From the NCBI GenBank assembly GCA_036402115.1, contig DASWTM010000224.1:1-27396 (forward strand): DNA of 27,396 bases, written 5' to 3'. Source of the stretch: Chryseosolibacter sp036402115. GTDB taxonomy: Bacteria > Bacteroidota > Bacteroidia > Cytophagales > Cyclobacteriaceae. How positions within the stretch are numbered: the first letter of the stretch is position 1; the number at the start of each line of letters is the position of its first letter. The notes below the pieces were generated by a model, which was not told where the DNA came from, did no database searches, and saw only the letters and a list, made by a program, of their open reading frames with translations. A program made the position numbers and the translations under genes. This document shows, piece after piece, positions 21,006-27,396 of the stretch.

Positions 21006-21680
21006 TTACCTTACCGGAGCGTGCAGCACATCGATGAACTCAGCGCTGGCACCTTCCATTTTGTTAACGACTTTATCGATCTGCGCGTTCAGATAACTAT
21101 AGCCAATGTAGGCCATAATACCGATGATCAAACCGGTTGCCGAGGTGATCATTTTCACATAGATACCACCCGCGATTGTGCCGAGCGTGATATCAGAAGT
21201 AATTGAGATATTGAAGAATGTCTGGATCATCCCGGCAATCGTTCCGAGAAATCCGAACATCGGTGCCACACCTGCGATGATCGTCAGGAACACCATGTTC
21301 TTTTCAAGTTTATAGAGTTCGAGACGACCAATGTTTTCCATGGCCTTCTCGATGTTTTCAATGGGCTTTCCAATGCGCGCGATCCCTTTCTCAACGATGC
21401 GGGCGATTGGTGTGTCGTTTTGTGAACATACCAGTTTTGCTCCATTGATGTCGCCACGCTCTACCAGATTGCGAACGTTATTCATAAAGCTTTCAGGAAC
21501 TCGTCCAGCCTTGTTGATGGTCAGAAGACGTTCAACAAAAATGTACACGGCAATTATCCACATCAAAAAGAGCGGATACATGATCACTCCACCTTTCGAA
21601 GCGAGTTCGAGGATGGAAATTGATTCCTGGGCTGACTCAATAGCTGTTGTTGTGTCTGTTGCGATCTGAAGAAGGACCAT
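21006..21680 (-). CDS. exbB: ExbB/TolQ family proton channel (MotA/TolQ/ExbB)
   Basis: A 224-residue inner-membrane protein. Three membrane segments are visible: about 31-51 (GVIMYPLFLMWIIAVYIFVE), 129-152 and 169-197. The signature GVAPMFGFLGTIAGMIQTF (137-155) and the third helix (GGIYVKMITSATGLIIGIMAYIGY) are typical of ExbB/TolQ. It makes the pentameric stator that conducts protons together with ExbD. The N-terminus is short and periplasmic (MVLLQIATDTTTAIESAQESI). It follows the SPOR gene after 54 bases of A/T-rich DNA, which holds a weak promoter-like TAACTTTT, and leads directly into exbD. Confidence 0.94.
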   Translation of the reverse strand: MVLLQIATDTTTAIESAQESISILELASKGGVIMYPLFLMWIIAVYIFVERLLTINKAGRVPESFMNNVRNLVERGDINGAKLVCSQNDTPIARIVEKGIARIGKPIENIEKAMENIGRLELYKLEKNMVFLTIIAGVAPMFGFLGTIAGMIQTFFNISITSDITLGTIAGGIYVKMITSATGLIIGIMAYIGYSYLNAQIDKVVNKMEGASAEFIDVLHAPVR

Positions 21681-21734
21681 TCTTATAAAAAAGTTATAAA
21701 CTAAAAGTTGAAAAAATGTTGGTCGTTCTCTGCC

Positions 21735-22481
21735 TTAATACTTCACTACCCAGGCACCGTCAGTGTACTCAGATTTTAACTGATCTGCGGTTGCTTGTGT
21801 TGCAGCGTAAGTATCGCCATCAGCGATCGCCAATCTGTAAAACTTAACCTTACCGTAAGGAGGAATGATCTTAGGACTCAATCCTTTCGGTGCCAGTTTC
21901 TTGGCATAATCGAGGATCAAGTCGCCATCGATACCACTTGCGATAATGACATAGTAACGACCAGTTCTTTCGGTTAGTGTGTCGATCGTTCCGGTTGGAG
22001 GGTTTGCAGCAAGTGCAGCGAGGGAATCCGCCCTGCGCCTCTCATCTTCCTGGCGTTTTGACTCAGCGAGGTCGAGCGCTTCCTGCTTTTCTTTTGCTTC
22101 TTGTTCAAGGCGTGCTTTTTCGGCTTCAGCCGCCAGTTGTTTCGGGCGATACATAGCAAAATACCACACTGCGGCTCCGGCAAGTAGCAGAATTGCAGCT
22201 ATCCCGAGAATTTTCGGCCACGGAGAGCCACCTTCATCGTCATTATCGTAATACTCGTTAGAGCTGTACTGTTCTTTTCGAACTTCTTCTTGTTCCATTT
22301 CTTTAGGTGTTTCGGTTGTATGTGAAGTGGACTGATAGTAAGCTTCTGTGGTGGTAGTCGACTTTGGTGTTTCTTCCCTATTTAATGGTTGATATTCGAT
22401 TTCCGGAAGACCGAATGTATCATCATTCTGATTCTGATTTTCAGGTGAAGCATTCTCGTCTTGCTTTTTTCTGCGGGCCAT
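21735..22481 (-). CDS. Inner-membrane SPOR-domain protein
   Basis: A 248-residue bitopic protein. Residues 1-89 are cytoplasmic and polar, rich in Asn, Glu, Thr and Tyr. One membrane helix follows at about 90-110 (ILGIAAILLLAGAAVWYFAMY), then a charged coiled coil (112-158) and a C-terminal SPOR domain (173-248: GRYYVIIASGIDGDLILDYA ... KVKFYRLAIADGDTYAATQA ... DGAWVVKY). SPOR domains bind peptidoglycan lacking stem peptides and bring proteins to division sites (FtsN, DamX, DedD). Here it heads an operon with exbB, exbD and a tonB-like gene and has its own strong-looking promoter. I infer a peptidoglycan-sensing partner of the motor. FtsN-like function is possible but unproven. Confidence 0.92.
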   Translation of the reverse strand: MARRKKQDENASPENQNQNDDTFGLPEIEYQPLNREETPKSTTTTEAYYQSTSHTTETPKEMEQEEVRKEQYSSNEYYDNDDEGGSPWPKILGIAAILLLAGAAVWYFAMYRPKQLAAEAEKARLEQEAKEKQEALDLAESKRQEDERRRADSLAALAANPPTGTIDTLTERTGRYYVIIASGIDGDLILDYAKKLAPKGLSPKIIPPYGKVKFYRLAIADGDTYAATQATADQLKSEYTDGAWVVKY

Positions 22482-22502
22482 AGTGTTTGTTTAGCGTAGT
22501 CT

Positions 22503-22540
22503 CAGCATACAAAAATAATCTAAATTTTGAGGCATACAAA
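22503..22540 (-). promoter_or_regulatory. Bacteroidota-type promoter of the SPOR-ExbB-ExbD-TonB operon
   Basis: On the minus strand, TTTG (22540-22537), a 19-base spacer and TATTTTTG (22517-22510) match the Bacteroidota consensus (TTTG, 19-21 bases, TAnnTTTG) at every fixed position. Transcription would start near 22503, leaving a leader of about 20 bases before the ATG at 22481. Confidence 0.8.
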
Positions 22541-22553
22541 CATTAGTCCCTTA

Positions 22554-24209
22554 TCAGAATGTCCACGTGATGCCTCCCAACACCTGAAGGCCCCTTACCG
22601 GATAGTTCAAGAACATCGGATATTCATTTGAAGTAAGATTGTTTCCCTGCACAAATACTGAAAACTTTTGAGACACCAGATACTCCAGTCGGGCGTTCAG
22701 ATCAACTGCCGGGTCCAATTCCACCACAGTGTATTCTGTACCAGACGTGTAGTCTTTCGCCTTCATTCCTCCCTGAGCGATCAGGCTGACATCGAACAAC
22801 ATCTTCTTGTAAATGTTGAAGCCAAGGTCTCCTGTGACGCGGTAAGTCGGACGATGCCATACCTCCGCTTGTTCCCCCGCCTTGTACCCGAAAAGGTCAC
22901 CACGAATCAACACCTTGACTGACTCGGTTTGTGAATAACCGATGGAAGCAAACAGGTTCGTACGAATCGTTGCCTCGCGGTCGTATTCCACATTGAATTT
23001 CGACTGATCAACAAAGTCGTTGACGTAGAAATATAAATTTTTCAAGCTTGCAAATGAAAAACCTCCGTTGAGTGCAACCTTGCTTCCAATACGCGTATGG
23101 AGCGCTGCCTGTAAGTCGTATAATTTATTGGTGTGGAAGATCGAGACATTGGGTGCAAGCCAGAGATTTTCGCGAGACAATGACTGCAACGATACCTTTT
23201 CGATGCCACCGGTAAGCGATGCCACAACGTCCACAGACGGACTCAGCGGATAGGAAGCGCGAAGGTCCGGGTAGGCATGAACATCTTTATTGTCGATGCT
23301 ATCATTTTCGAAAGCAGCCACGATACCCGCGGTCAATTTCAGATCCGGTACCGGATAAAACGTGTAGGAGGGATTGACGCTAAACAAACTTCTGGCTTTC
23401 GCATCGACATTGACGTCAGTACGATTGAGGAGTACGTAGTCTGCGCCCACTCCTATCGTAGATTCATCGTCTACTTTATAACGTGCACCGAACTTCAGGT
23501 CTACCTCAGTTTCCTTTGCATCAAACTTATCCGTGAGGTAGCTAAACACGCCACCTAAATTGTAGCCGAAGTCGGAGTTCTTTGTATTGGACAGTTCGCC
23601 TGACAACTTGAAATTATTATAGGCCTGTTTGATTGTCGCACCATCAACCACTGTTCCTTCAGGGTATCCATAAAAGTGCGTGCTGCGGTTTTCAAATTCT
23701 GCTTCACCCTCGAGTGATACATGATCCGCAAATGACTTTCCGAACACCGAAGCCCCTGCCATTCCACCGCCTGAGTTCACACCATCGACCGGTCCCTTAT
23801 CCGAGCTCTTTAGAAATGCGTGAGCACCTACAAGCTTATTCTTGTCTTTCTTTGTATTGATAAAGCCTTCCAGATAAGGCGATGCATAGTTACCATAGCC
23901 AACGCTAACATAGCCTCCGGTTGCTTTTGAAGATTCCTCCTGCTTTAATTTCAATGGGCGGATCTGAGGAGTGAATTGTGACGTCTGAAAACTGAAAGGC
24001 CTGAAGTCGTATTTCATCTGGGTTTTGATCGGCTCAGATGGCTTGGGTGGAATTTTCTCAAAGTTGCGATCTGCCTTCGGAAGCGTGATCTGGCGTTCCT
24101 TGACGATTTCAATCTCAACGTCTTCCAATTCACCTTGCTCCCATCGATCCTGTCCAAACGAAACGTGGACAACAAGCATCATGGCAATCGTAAAAAATAT
24201 ATTTTTCAT
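22554..24209 (-). CDS. Plug-less TonB-dependent-receptor-like outer-membrane barrel
   Basis: A 551-residue protein from the ATG at 24209, which gives the clean signal MKNIFFTIAMMLVVHVSFGQ. An upstream in-frame ATG at 24230, one base after the TPR stop, adds seven residues (MRTDFSP) and is less likely. The mature N-terminus is a charged 80-residue segment (EDVEIEIVKERQITLPKADR, PPKPSEPIKTQMKYDF) without the plug domain of true TonB receptors. From about residue 95 the chain is alternating barrel strands (TGGYVSVGYGNYASPYLEGF, FGYNLGGVFSYLTDKF). It ends in QKFSVFVQGNNLTSNEYPMFLNY and GGITWTF, a typical barrel C-terminus with terminal Phe. It starts 22 bases after the 1012-residue TPR gene, so the two form a pair. 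The probable role is as outer-membrane partner of that TPR protein. Confidence 0.85.
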   Translation of the reverse strand: MKNIFFTIAMMLVVHVSFGQDRWEQGELEDVEIEIVKERQITLPKADRNFEKIPPKPSEPIKTQMKYDFRPFSFQTSQFTPQIRPLKLKQEESSKATGGYVSVGYGNYASPYLEGFINTKKDKNKLVGAHAFLKSSDKGPVDGVNSGGGMAGASVFGKSFADHVSLEGEAEFENRSTHFYGYPEGTVVDGATIKQAYNNFKLSGELSNTKNSDFGYNLGGVFSYLTDKFDAKETEVDLKFGARYKVDDESTIGVGADYVLLNRTDVNVDAKARSLFSVNPSYTFYPVPDLKLTAGIVAAFENDSIDNKDVHAYPDLRASYPLSPSVDVVASLTGGIEKVSLQSLSRENLWLAPNVSIFHTNKLYDLQAALHTRIGSKVALNGGFSFASLKNLYFYVNDFVDQSKFNVEYDREATIRTNLFASIGYSQTESVKVLIRGDLFGYKAGEQAEVWHRPTYRVTGDLGFNIYKKMLFDVSLIAQGGMKAKDYTSGTEYTVVELDPAVDLNARLEYLVSQKFSVFVQGNNLTSNEYPMFLNYPVRGLQVLGGITWTF

Positions 24210-24231
24210 AGGAGAAAAATCCGTGCGCATG

Positions 24232-27200
24232 TTAATTTTTTTCTTCAATGGTATCAGCTTTTTGTTGATTTTCGATTTCAATTTCCCTTTCAATCACCTG
24301 CTGCAGTTTCTTGCGGGCCTCTCCTTTCACATTCTCATCCGGAAAGCTGTCGATCAGAGATTGCAATGTCGCTTTGGCCTGGAAGTAGTCTTCCTGTGCA
24401 ATGAATCCATCGGCAATCAGCAAGAAAGACTTGCCGACCCAGCTTTCATATGAAGCGAAGTCTTTGTTTAGGCTGGTGAGCGTTTCAAATGACTGCTTGT
24501 AATTCTTTTCGAGATAGAAAATTTGCCCGAGCATATACTTTGCTTCGGCTCCATACTCGTCCTGTGCCGTGTTGAGCGTATTCAAAAACTCATCTTTAGC
24601 CGTCTCGTAATCACCACGTGCAAACGCTGATTTACCCAGATACAGAGAAGCTTTGTTTTGGGCACTGGCATTTACTGCACCACGATCGATGATAATCCTT
24701 GCGTACGTATCGGCTGAGTCGTACTGCTCCTGCATGTAGAAAGCTTCCATGAGCCCCATCCATGCATTGGACTGCTCCTTCTTGTTGGTAGCGAGTCTTT
24801 CAAGACGTTTGAAACTTCGTACGGCATCGGGATACATTCCTTGCTTAAATTCAATTTCGGCAAGGCGGCCTTCTACGCGACTTCCGAAAGCGAAGTTCGG
24901 ATCGGCACTCAGTTCTTTATAGATTGGATAAGCCTTGGTTAGTTCCTTAAGGCGATAATGCGATTCAGCGATGTAGTACCTGGTTTCTGAAGCGCGCGAA
25001 GACGATGGATAGCTAGCCAGGAAACTATTCAAACTTGTGATTGCCTTCTGGTATTGCTGATCAAAATAGAGATTTTTGCCGGTTTCAAATTCGATGTTTT
25101 CGAGCGCCTGATTTCCTGGATTTGCCTTCTTGAACTGAGCTAGATAGGTTTCGAATTCAGCAGATTTACCTGCAGCAGTGAGTGCATCCTGCAAAGGCAA
25201 CAACACTTCCTGGGCGAGTGGGTGGGTTGGGAACTGCCGAATTACAGCACCATAATCTGCTATACTCTTATCATATTGTTTTAAATTAAAATAAGAGGAA
25301 GCTCTCCGCATGTACGCATAGGGAAGAAACTTTGAATTTTGGCTTTCACGGATAAGCTGCGAAAGCCCATCGACTGCCGCCTGTGAATTCCCTTGCTCGA
25401 TGTCAAATTGGGCGCGCTGGAACAACGCCTCATCCCGGTATTGTGACTTCGGATAATTTTGGATCAAGGTTGTGAACTGACTTCTTGAATCCGCATACTT
25501 CCGCTGGATGCCACTGATCACACCGGTTTGGAGCAGGACGTAATCGTTATCTGGAGAACCAATATTTCTAGCCTTAGTATAGTTTGAAAGCGCTTCATCA
25601 TATCGTTTGCTCACGTAGAAGCAATCAGCAAGGCGGATCAGTCCGTCTGTGTAGTTCGGTGTGTTGCGATTACCTCGATTTACAAAGTCCTGGAAATTCA
25701 TCAAGGCGTTGTCATACGCCTCCAGGTTGTAATGCGCATAGCCCATACCGTAGCGGGTCTTGAGGAACATTTCCTGATCAGCGCCAGGACCAGCTTGCAA
25801 CACCTTTTGGTAATGCTTAATGGCTTGATCGTACTTCTGCCCCATGGAATACGCTTCACCTGCCCAAAAGCTTGCCTGAATGACAAATGCGGGATCACGC
25901 GGATAGCGCAGCGACTTCTCAAAGTTTTCCACGGCACCGGCATAGTTCTCTTTATTAAATAACTCCGCTCCTTTCAGGAACGCTGCCTTTTGATAGGCCT
26001 GTTCTACCTGTGGACTCTTGGTTGGCAACGTTTCGATATACTCGATGGCTTTGTGATAATTGTTTCCATTGATGTAGGCCTGCGCGAGCAACTCTCTTGC
26101 TTCGGTGCTATGCTCGCCACTGCGAAAATCCTTCAGGTATTTTTCGAATTCGGTAATGGCCTGCTCAGGACGACCTGCGTCATACAAGACCTTCGCATAT
26201 TGAAACGATGATTCTTCAACCAACTTTGGATCTTTCGTGTACTTCCTGGCAACATCGAACGCATTTATTGCCAGCGGCTTCTGACCTTGTTTCAGATAAA
26301 GAATTCCCAGGTAATACGAAGCGTAGTAGCTCGTGGAGTCTTTTCCCGCAGCCGACTTGCTGAGATACGTTACGGCCTTGTCAGTCTGGTTTAATTGATA
26401 ATTTGAAAAACCGGCTCGGAACAAGACCGGGCTCTCCGCTTTCGCGGGATTGTCTGCCAGGTAACGCTCGTAGGCGTCCACCGCATTCTTGTAGTCACCT
26501 TTGAAGTAATAGGCTTCTGCTGCGAGGAGGGAAATCTCATTTGCATTTTGGATGCCTGACTTTCCCTTCACGGAGTTAGCATATTGAAGCAACTCGTCAT
26601 ACTTTTTTTGTTTGTACAACACATTTGCAATCAGGTATGGAACAACCGGAGCATACGCAGGATTCGCCTCCGCCCTCCGAAGGTCTTTCAATGCTTCGTC
26701 ATACTGGCCGTTTGAATATTCGATAAAGCCAGCATAGTAATTTGCTGCAGGGGCGTACTGGCTGTTGACGTTCTTCACGAGGTTAAACTGCTCCAGCGCT
26801 TCGTCAAGTTTCTTCAAATTGAAAAAGCTGTACCCCCAGCGAAAGTGTGCCTGATGTTGCTGATCCTGAGTCAGCGCGGGGAAATCAACCTTCTTGAAAT
26901 ACGTTGTAGCTTTCGAATAGCTTTTCTCATCGTAGAAAAAATTGGCGAGATCATACCACGCGGTGGCTGCTCTCGTACTCGAGGGGTTTCGTGCGATGAA
27001 GTCTTCGATGAGCTTTTCTCCATCGTTATGTCCGAGGCTGAGCGAACTGAAAGCCACATAGTATTCAGCTTCACTCCTGCGCGGGTCGGTGCCGTACGTC
27101 TCTTCCAGGAATTCGGAAAAAACCCTTCTCGCTGCACCGTAATTCGCGTGCGCAATCAGCTCAGAACCTTTCTTATACAAAATCTCGCTTTTCGATTGAG

Positions 27201-27270
27201 ATAGTTGATGCTGTGCTGAGAGTGAATGAAAGAAAAATAAAAGAATCAGGATACAAAAAGTACTTCTCAC
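24232..27270 (-). CDS. Large exported TPR protein (about 1000 residues)
   Basis: A 1012-residue protein. I choose the GTG at 27270, giving the signal VRSTFCILILLFFFHSLSAQ. The frame is open to 27387, but the 39 extra residues are basic and aromatic, precede the signal and would include the promoter box. The mature part is nearly all TPR helices, at least 18-20 by eye, e.g. KKYDELLQYANSVKGKSG, DYKNAVDAYERYLADNPAK, GRPEQAITEFEKYLKDFRSG, KQYDKSIADYGAVIRQFPTH, QQYQKAITSLNSFLASYPSS. It ends with a Glu/Lys-rich helix (KKLQQVIEREIEIENQQKAD). Such long superhelical scaffolds in the periplasm hold multiprotein envelope complexes. It pairs with the plug-less barrel gene 22 bases downstream, and the SPOR-ExbB-ExbD-TonB operon follows on the same strand. 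Individual function unknown. Confidence 0.9.
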   Translation of the reverse strand: MRSTFCILILLFFFHSLSAQHQLSQSKSEILYKKGSELIAHANYGAARRVFSEFLEETYGTDPRRSEAEYYVAFSSLSLGHNDGEKLIEDFIARNPSSTRAATAWYDLANFFYDEKSYSKATTYFKKVDFPALTQDQQHQAHFRWGYSFFNLKKLDEALEQFNLVKNVNSQYAPAANYYAGFIEYSNGQYDEALKDLRRAEANPAYAPVVPYLIANVLYKQKKYDELLQYANSVKGKSGIQNANEISLLAAEAYYFKGDYKNAVDAYERYLADNPAKAESPVLFRAGFSNYQLNQTDKAVTYLSKSAAGKDSTSYYASYYLGILYLKQGQKPLAINAFDVARKYTKDPKLVEESSFQYAKVLYDAGRPEQAITEFEKYLKDFRSGEHSTEARELLAQAYINGNNYHKAIEYIETLPTKSPQVEQAYQKAAFLKGAELFNKENYAGAVENFEKSLRYPRDPAFVIQASFWAGEAYSMGQKYDQAIKHYQKVLQAGPGADQEMFLKTRYGMGYAHYNLEAYDNALMNFQDFVNRGNRNTPNYTDGLIRLADCFYVSKRYDEALSNYTKARNIGSPDNDYVLLQTGVISGIQRKYADSRSQFTTLIQNYPKSQYRDEALFQRAQFDIEQGNSQAAVDGLSQLIRESQNSKFLPYAYMRRASSYFNLKQYDKSIADYGAVIRQFPTHPLAQEVLLPLQDALTAAGKSAEFETYLAQFKKANPGNQALENIEFETGKNLYFDQQYQKAITSLNSFLASYPSSSRASETRYYIAESHYRLKELTKAYPIYKELSADPNFAFGSRVEGRLAEIEFKQGMYPDAVRSFKRLERLATNKKEQSNAWMGLMEAFYMQEQYDSADTYARIIIDRGAVNASAQNKASLYLGKSAFARGDYETAKDEFLNTLNTAQDEYGAEAKYMLGQIFYLEKNYKQSFETLTSLNKDFASYESWVGKSFLLIADGFIAQEDYFQAKATLQSLIDSFPDENVKGEARKKLQQVIEREIEIENQQKADTIEEKN

Positions 27271-27374
27271 AGTCAGTGATTTTGGAGTTAAAACGTCCCG
27301 CAAAAAATTTATTGCAAACGAGGGACCAAAAAAAACAGGAAAAAAGTTGGGCCAAAGCCGTTTATGCATGGACC

Positions 27375-27382
27375 CAAAGCTA
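27375..27382 (-). promoter_or_regulatory. Candidate -7 box for the large TPR gene
   Basis: On the minus strand, TAGCTTTG matches TAnnTTTG exactly. The expected -33 TTTG would lie beyond the window edge and cannot be checked. The leader to the GTG at 27270 would be close to 100 bases, and it holds no gene. If right, this box excludes the N-terminal extension of the TPR frame. Confidence 0.42.
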
Positions 27383-27396
27383 TGCATTCTTGGGAA

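Noticed and set aside
21681..21734. Internal promoter for exbB (TAACTTTT with surrounding TTATAA palindromes)
   Set aside because: It is one mismatch from the -7 box but has no TTTG at the right distance; A/T-rich spacer alone explains it.
27271..27387. N-terminal extension of the large TPR protein to the ATG at 27387
   Set aside because: It would put 39 basic and aromatic residues before a proper signal peptide and would include a consensus-like -7 promoter box.

Overview
The window looks like a chromosomal segment of a Bacteroidota bacterium, most likely in the order Cytophagales. The evidence is a type IX secretion (T9SS) C-terminal sorting domain on a subtilase, signal peptides ending in ...AQ, a Tat-exported Gfo/Idh/MocA oxidoreductase next to DUF1080 and PmoA-like proteins, almost no Shine-Dalgarno sequences, and promoter boxes of the TTTG / TAnnTTTG type. 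I count 24 protein genes, 23 of them on the minus strand. I see no RNA genes, transposases, phage genes or CRISPR array. Base composition looks even throughout, so most of the window is ordinary core chromosome. No gap between genes exceeds 300 bases.

Region 1 (1-5668, minus) is a compact sugar-oxidation cluster. In transcription order it holds a cytosolic Gfo/Idh/MocA oxidoreductase, an exported protein with two DUF1080 domains (3-keto-disaccharide hydrolase family), a Tat-exported Gfo/Idh/MocA oxidoreductase, an exported PmoA-like protein (DUF6807) and an SDR oxidoreductase cut by the left edge. The most coherent reading is breakdown of glycosides or sugar acids through 3-keto intermediates, partly in the periplasm.

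Region 2 (5702-9554, minus) is gyrA followed by a secreted TPR protein and a clear terminator. Region 3 (9691-13739, minus) holds rpe, a cell-wall lipoprotein pair (LpoB and a COG3014-like TPR lipoprotein), an outer-membrane barrel with an odd basic Cys/His tail, and a repeat-like intergenic element. Region 4 (13810-16739) holds a T9SS subtilase overlapping a lipoprotein gene, and divergently the only plus-strand gene, a TrpF-like barrel that lacks the catalytic residues.

Region 5 (16744-19440, minus) holds folC, trmB and a small TPR gene, bounded by two unusual intergenic elements built on a 7-bp period and a GC-rich palindrome. Region 6 (19464-27270, minus) is an envelope module. A SPOR-domain protein, ExbB, ExbD, a TonB-like transducer and a 68-residue unknown protein sit behind a near-consensus Bacteroidota promoter. 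Upstream lies a pair encoding a 1012-residue TPR protein and a plug-less outer-membrane barrel. Together these resemble a proton-motive-force-driven trans-envelope machine linked to peptidoglycan. This module and the intergenic heptamer repeats are the parts most worth following up.
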